This document shows, piece after piece, positions 59,301-64,000 of a stretch of 64,000 bases of DNA. A program made the position numbers and the translations under genes. Within the stretch, counting starts at the first letter, position 1. Each line of letters begins with the position of its first letter. This DNA comes from Callipepla californica brunnescens (lineage: Eukaryota > Chordata > Aves > Galliformes > Odontophoridae), in NCBI GenBank assembly GCA_023055505.1, contig JALIRH010000002.1, positions 42,016,233 through 42,080,232 on the forward strand, written 5' to 3'. Below the pieces are notes generated by a model. That model made no database searches. It was not told where the DNA came from and saw only the letters and a list, made by a program, of their open reading frames with translations.

Positions 59301-60459
59301 ATTGTATTACAGCAGTCAAAGATCTGGTCTAAAGTTCAATTGATTGAGTGTATATTTAATGTGTAAACAGTTGAGGTGAAGGTACTCTTAACTGTATAAA
59401 TATATGTGAAAATGAAATATTTCTACCCAAGCAGAAGCAGGCAAGTTCATGGATAGAAGGATTATCTGCCATATATACTGGCTGCAAAAATCCTACACTG
59501 CTTCCCATCTTCCATCTCCTTGTTTCATAAGCAGGATAGGAAGAATAACACAATAGCACTCATGGCAACAAACAGCAGGAGAATCTTTTTCAGTTTTTCT
59601 TTTAACAAATAAATATATAAATAAGGAAAATGGCTATGAAGAATATTTATTGAACTGAAAAGCTTTTCTTCAGTGATCCATACAAAGTAATACACGAAGC
59701 AGTTAACTAGGCTACAGGTCATGGAAAGTTCAGCTGACACAAATGGCTGGGTAGTAGAATTTTGCTTCAGTGTTTAGAGCAACAATAGTAAACTTTAATA
59801 ACAGTAAAGTGTTTAATACAAATATTGCCTTAACAAGATCTACAGATGCAGGACTGTGCAATCAATCGTATGGTATTATGCCAATATGTTATAGATGCAA
59901 GGGACAGAAATATCTTATTCCAGGGAACTGTCAGCACACTACCATGTTAATTTAGCCCTCTCCAAACTACTCTTCCTTCTGTGCAGTTCAAAATATGGGG
60001 AATGTATATATACTCCCTCTATTTCTTCTCTAAAATATCATACCACCATTAAGTGAGTGTGACATGTCAGTAGTAGGGCAGTTATTCACCCTTTGATGGT
60101 AGTTATTAGACCATGTCTCTCCCATTCTGTTTTCAGACCTTTTTTGCCAAGTCCACTTTTAGTAAAAATGGTGGCTCTGCATAGATTAATCAGCAGCTGA
60201 ATAAAACAACTTCTGTCATAGCAACAGATGCAGAAAAGTACTGAGATAATTTCTGTGCCTCACAGCTTCACGAATTCCCTCTGTTTTTAGCTAATGTGAA
60301 ATTTTATGAGACCTAACTATTCCACAAGAATATTTCTCTCTTCCAAATCTGTTCCAAAGGACTTCAAGTAATTTCACAACTACACCCCACTCCCCTGGGT
60401 TGACACTACCTTCTGAGTTCTTTATGTCAATGCAGAAGTGCTGCAAACTTGGAAAGATA
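56311..60459. other. Intergenic, repeat-poor; no gene recognised
   Basis: This is about 4 kb without recognisable transposon, with a tiny TCTA run at 57191-57206. The part 57480-58080 is compositionally even and could hold a conserved non-coding element. Confidence 0.5.
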
Positions 60460-61242
60460 CGGATTTGAAGCGTGGATAAGGAATTGATTGGATGGTGACA
60501 GCCAGGAGGTGATGGTCAATAGCAATCTGTCCAGGTGGAGGTCAGTGATCACTGGTGTCCTCCAGGTGTCTTGGGAAGACATTGAGAGCAGCCCTGTGGA
60601 GAAGGTCTTTGGGGTTCTCATAGATGAAGAGCTGGACATGAGCCAGCAGTGTGGTCCTGCATCCTGGAAGGCCAGCAGTATCCTGAGCTGCATCAAAAGT
60701 AGAGTGGCCTGCAGGGAGAGGGAGGTGATCACCCTTCTCTGTTCTGCCCTTGAAAGGCCCCATCTGGAGTACTACATCTCGACTGAGACCCTCATCTCAG
60801 GAAAGATAAAGAGCTGATGAGATGAGGAGGGTCACAAAGACAGTCAAAGGGTTGGAGCACTTCTGCTATGAGGATAGGTTGAGGGAACTGGGCTTGTTTA
60901 GCATGGAGAAGAGGAAGCTTCAGGAAGACCTCATGGTGGCCTTCCAGTACTTGATGGACTGATTTTTATATTCTGATAGCAATAGGACAAGGGGAAATGG
61001 TTGTAAAATGAAAGAAAAAAGATTTAAATTAGATGTGATGGGGAATTTTTTCACTCAGATTGTAGTGAGGCAGTGGCACAGATGCCCAGAGAAGTTGAGG
61101 TGCCCCATGCCTGAAGGCACTCAAGGCCAGGTTGGATGGGGTGCTGGGCAGTGGTTGGTAGCCCTGCCCATGGCAAGGGGGTAGGACTGGATGACATTTA
61201 AGGTCCCTTCCAACCCAAGCCATTCTATGATTCTATGGTTCT
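60460..61242 (+). mobile_element. CR1 LINE with internal deletion and intact tail
   Basis: It starts in ORF2 (GGATAAGGAATTGATTGG, TCCAGGTGGAGGTCAGTGAT). Near 60567 it jumps from the start of the RT palm to the late ORF2 part (GGGGTTCTCATAGATGAAGA), missing several hundred bases including the FADD box. It then runs through the 3' region to a good tail, CCATTCTATGATTCTATGG. It is inactive and, by its tail, one of the younger copies here. Confidence 0.92.
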
Positions 61243-64000
61243 CTGCAGCATCTCTACATCTGTGACTTCAAGATCAAAAACATATAATTCTCTTCAGGCC
61301 TTGCAGCAGTTTTGCCACATCTTCTACCACTGTGTGAGCTGCCCCTGGCATTCACGTGCAAAGTCCTTGGACATCTCATCTTGAGTCCTCTTTCATCCAG
61401 TTGAGAATGGAAATAGGTGTTAAATAACCATACCACAAATGCTAGTGAGAAAATAATACAATGTCCCTTTTATCCCAGCTGCAATGTCAAATGTTCAAAC
61501 AGGTGTTGCTTTTCCATGTTCAATTAACTTCTTTACCATGAACTCCTCGTGCTCATCCTGTTTTGGAAACATCCAGAGCTAGGGTGAACCTTTCTAGTCA
61601 TAATGACCAGGAATAGGTTGCTTAGTAGATGTACAAGGTAAGAAGCACAATAAAAAACATACAATTTTGAGTATGGTTGAGGAGGAATTTGCTTCCTCTA
61701 CTAGAAGAGCCTGGTCTCCCTAACATTATTCTCAAACTTTAAGAAACAGTGGACATTCCTGAGCATTCTGTGCATACTTAAATTATAACTTTGATGGTGT
61801 TTGCTTCTCTGCATTGTGTAACTTAAAATAAAAGCAACCATAATTAAATTGTTAGTATAAAGATGAGTTTCCAACTTCACCTTGTTAACTTTCTTGTATT
61901 TTCTGTTGCACACAATGTTTAGTTTTATTTACAATTAAAAAAAATTCAAAACATTTTTATGATTATGGCTTTCCATTGTAAGTTGTTCATTAAAACATCA
62001 AACTTCAGTGCAGTAAAATCCCTGAAAGAGTAAACAAGCATCTCTGTATGAACCATAATATGTTCACTGTTGAACTCATACATAAAGAATACCTATAGCA
62101 AATTTAAGCCAAAAAGAAAGGTACATATAAATTTATCAGATATCATCAATTGTAACACAACAGCACAATGCAAATGCAAACTCTTTCATTCAGAGATGGG
62201 CCTGAATGTGAAGGGAATTGGTAACGTAAATGCACGCTTGAATTCAAGTTCCTGGGGTGTAGGCTGAATCAACTAATACTGGATTGAACTAGAACCTGAC
62301 TTAAATAGTCTCTGAAGTTGGGGTTCAAATTCTGAGCAGCTCCAATGTTTTTGCTAAGTTAAACTTCTAAGTTAAGGTGTTAGGGATTCAGCTAGCGTGT
62401 CTGACTGATGTTTCTGAGGCTTGGCCTTTTGCTCTGCCCTGATTCCTATCTTGTAAAGACTATTTTTCACTCCTTACCCTTTTTCTTTCCTTCCTCCTTC
62501 TTTTAACTCACCGCTAGCGTATTTTATAAATTTTAAACCTTTACACATGAAAAAATAAAATAAAATAATAAAGAATTCTAGGCTGACAGTCTCTCATTGT
62601 ACCTGTCATCTCCTATTACACTCTGTGTCATGACAGACCCTTGAATGAATATGATGTGCTATGACATGACACATGACACCAGTTACCCAACATTGTACCT
62701 CATTAGAGGAAATCATAAAGGCATAAAGCAAGGATGAGCCCCTTCTATTAATCCCTTGTTGCTTTTATTGCTGTAATTAGGGGTTTTGAGGTTGTTGCAT
62801 TTTTTTCTTTTCCATGGCCAGTCTTTTCGCTGTTTTTTGAGTATAGTTTTTTTTTTTAAAGGAAATATAAAAAATATGAAATGTTATAATCCATCACACT
62901 TTTTTTCTCTGCAAATCTTGTAAGACAGGCCTAGCTAACCCATTCTTAAGTCTGGAAAGAAAAGAAGAGCTTTTATATCCCTGCCAGCATGCCCTCAATT
63001 TAATTAAGTCCCAATCCCTGTTTTGATTAGAATTACTATAGGACAGGTAGGAAAGAACTGCCATACAAGATGCTGGCTTTCACTTTTAGCCACAATTTGA
63101 CAAAAAAAGACAATTCTGTAAGTCACAGTAGCATGTTTTCTGTCAAAATCTACTAGAGAGAAAAAAATCAAATGTTGATGTAAAGAAGAAAGCTTATTGT
63201 TGCTGTTGCTCATCATTTCTCCCTTATGCTTGATAAATGGTATCACTGGTTTTTCATAATACTTACCTACCAAATATCAGCTCCTGAGACAGTAGATCAA
63301 GACTGCATCATTGTCATGCATAACTGAGCATGGAAAGAAACTGAGGCCAGTTTCTCTTCTGTTTCTCTTTCTGCAGATTTCCAATTAAGAGAAGGTGTAA
63401 GGGAGTTATTTTTTGTAGCAGTTAAGCTTCAGTCTTATTTTCCACTTTTCTGCTGATGTTGTCTCTTTGTGTCCATCAAAGACACTCTCCAGTCTGCATT
63501 AACATCTCAGACATGGCTAACAAACATGCTGCGTGGTGGCTGCAGATCATGAAGGTTGTCTTCCCATGTTTAATAAAATGTTAATAGCAGAGAGTGTGGA
63601 TGAGAAACGGATGTCTATAAAACTGTAGAAAACGTCAGTAGGCAAATCAGTCAATACTAACAGCAAATTAGACATCTGGAGACAAGTTGTTAGCTCCTGA
63701 AGCTACATCAAAGTCAATGAATATAGCTATCACATGGCAAATATTTCCCATTGGACAGAACAGTGCATGCATATTGCTCAGGTAACTGAAGATACTTCAG
63801 GGACACATCATTTGGATTCTGTAACATTATATTTGATATTGTGACAATGTTTTGTATGTTAAGAAGGACAAAGCATTCCCTCAGAGTTCATTAAACTGTA
63901 CAGTTAAGACTGATGGTCATCACCCACCTGAGGAAGGCAGATGTTTCCATCTTGTAAATGCACATCTGGGACAGTTGGCACCCTTAATGTTCAGCTCTTA
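61243..64000. other. Intergenic, no gene recognised
   Basis: AT-rich unique sequence with A-rich (AAAAT) units at about 62551-62575 and a T-run at 62848-62857. No exon, RNA gene or transposon is recognised to the end of the window. Confidence 0.6.

Noticed and set aside
1..64000. CRISPR arrays, operons or bacterial-type islands
   Set aside because: The sequence is clearly vertebrate. No direct-repeat/spacer arrays or compact gene clusters were seen.

Overview
This is eukaryotic, vertebrate DNA, most likely from a bird and probably a galliform such as chicken. The evidence is a split gene with GT/AG introns, a CpG island at its first exon, about 18 pieces of CR1 LINE with the avian 3' tail (ATTCTRTG repeats), and a decayed ERV-L-like LTR element. 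The species call is an inference.

The only protein-coding gene I can support is AQP4 (aquaporin-4) on the + strand, about 3.8-12.6 kb. All five coding exons were traced: 3794-3825, 7741-8155, 9039-9203, 10089-10169 and 12370-12648. Spliced, they encode 323 residues, the same length as human AQP4. The M1 and M23 starts, both NPA boxes, the ar/R filter and the C-terminal SSV PDZ ligand are in register with the human protein. The TGA stop is followed by CTAG, the known readthrough context. The frame then stays open for 28 more codons, so the 29-residue AQP4ex tail appears conserved. A 3' UTR of about 4.3 kb is inferred, with a distal AATAAA at 16965.

Layout: 0-3.4 kb is non-coding with CR1 copies. 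A CpG island covers about 3.43-4.09 kb and holds the M1 promoter and first exon. AQP4 introns contain CR1 fragments, an AAT microsatellite and an AT-rich TAAT cluster. From about 17 kb to the end I see no gene. That stretch is AT-rich intergenic DNA with CR1 copies of different ages, including one CR1 nested inside another and an ancient amniote-type CR1 near 55.8-56.3 kb. It also holds an ERV-L-like remnant at 40.2-42.6 kb and several purine/pyrimidine tracts, including about 235 bp of AAGAG repeats grown from a CR1 tail. In mammals AQP4 lies between CHST9 and KCTD1, and no exon of either is recognisable here.

No novel multi-gene system is visible. The most interesting points are the conserved readthrough cassette, the extra N-terminal cysteine, the missing loop-C glycosylation sequon, the two weak splice donors, and the repeat archaeology.
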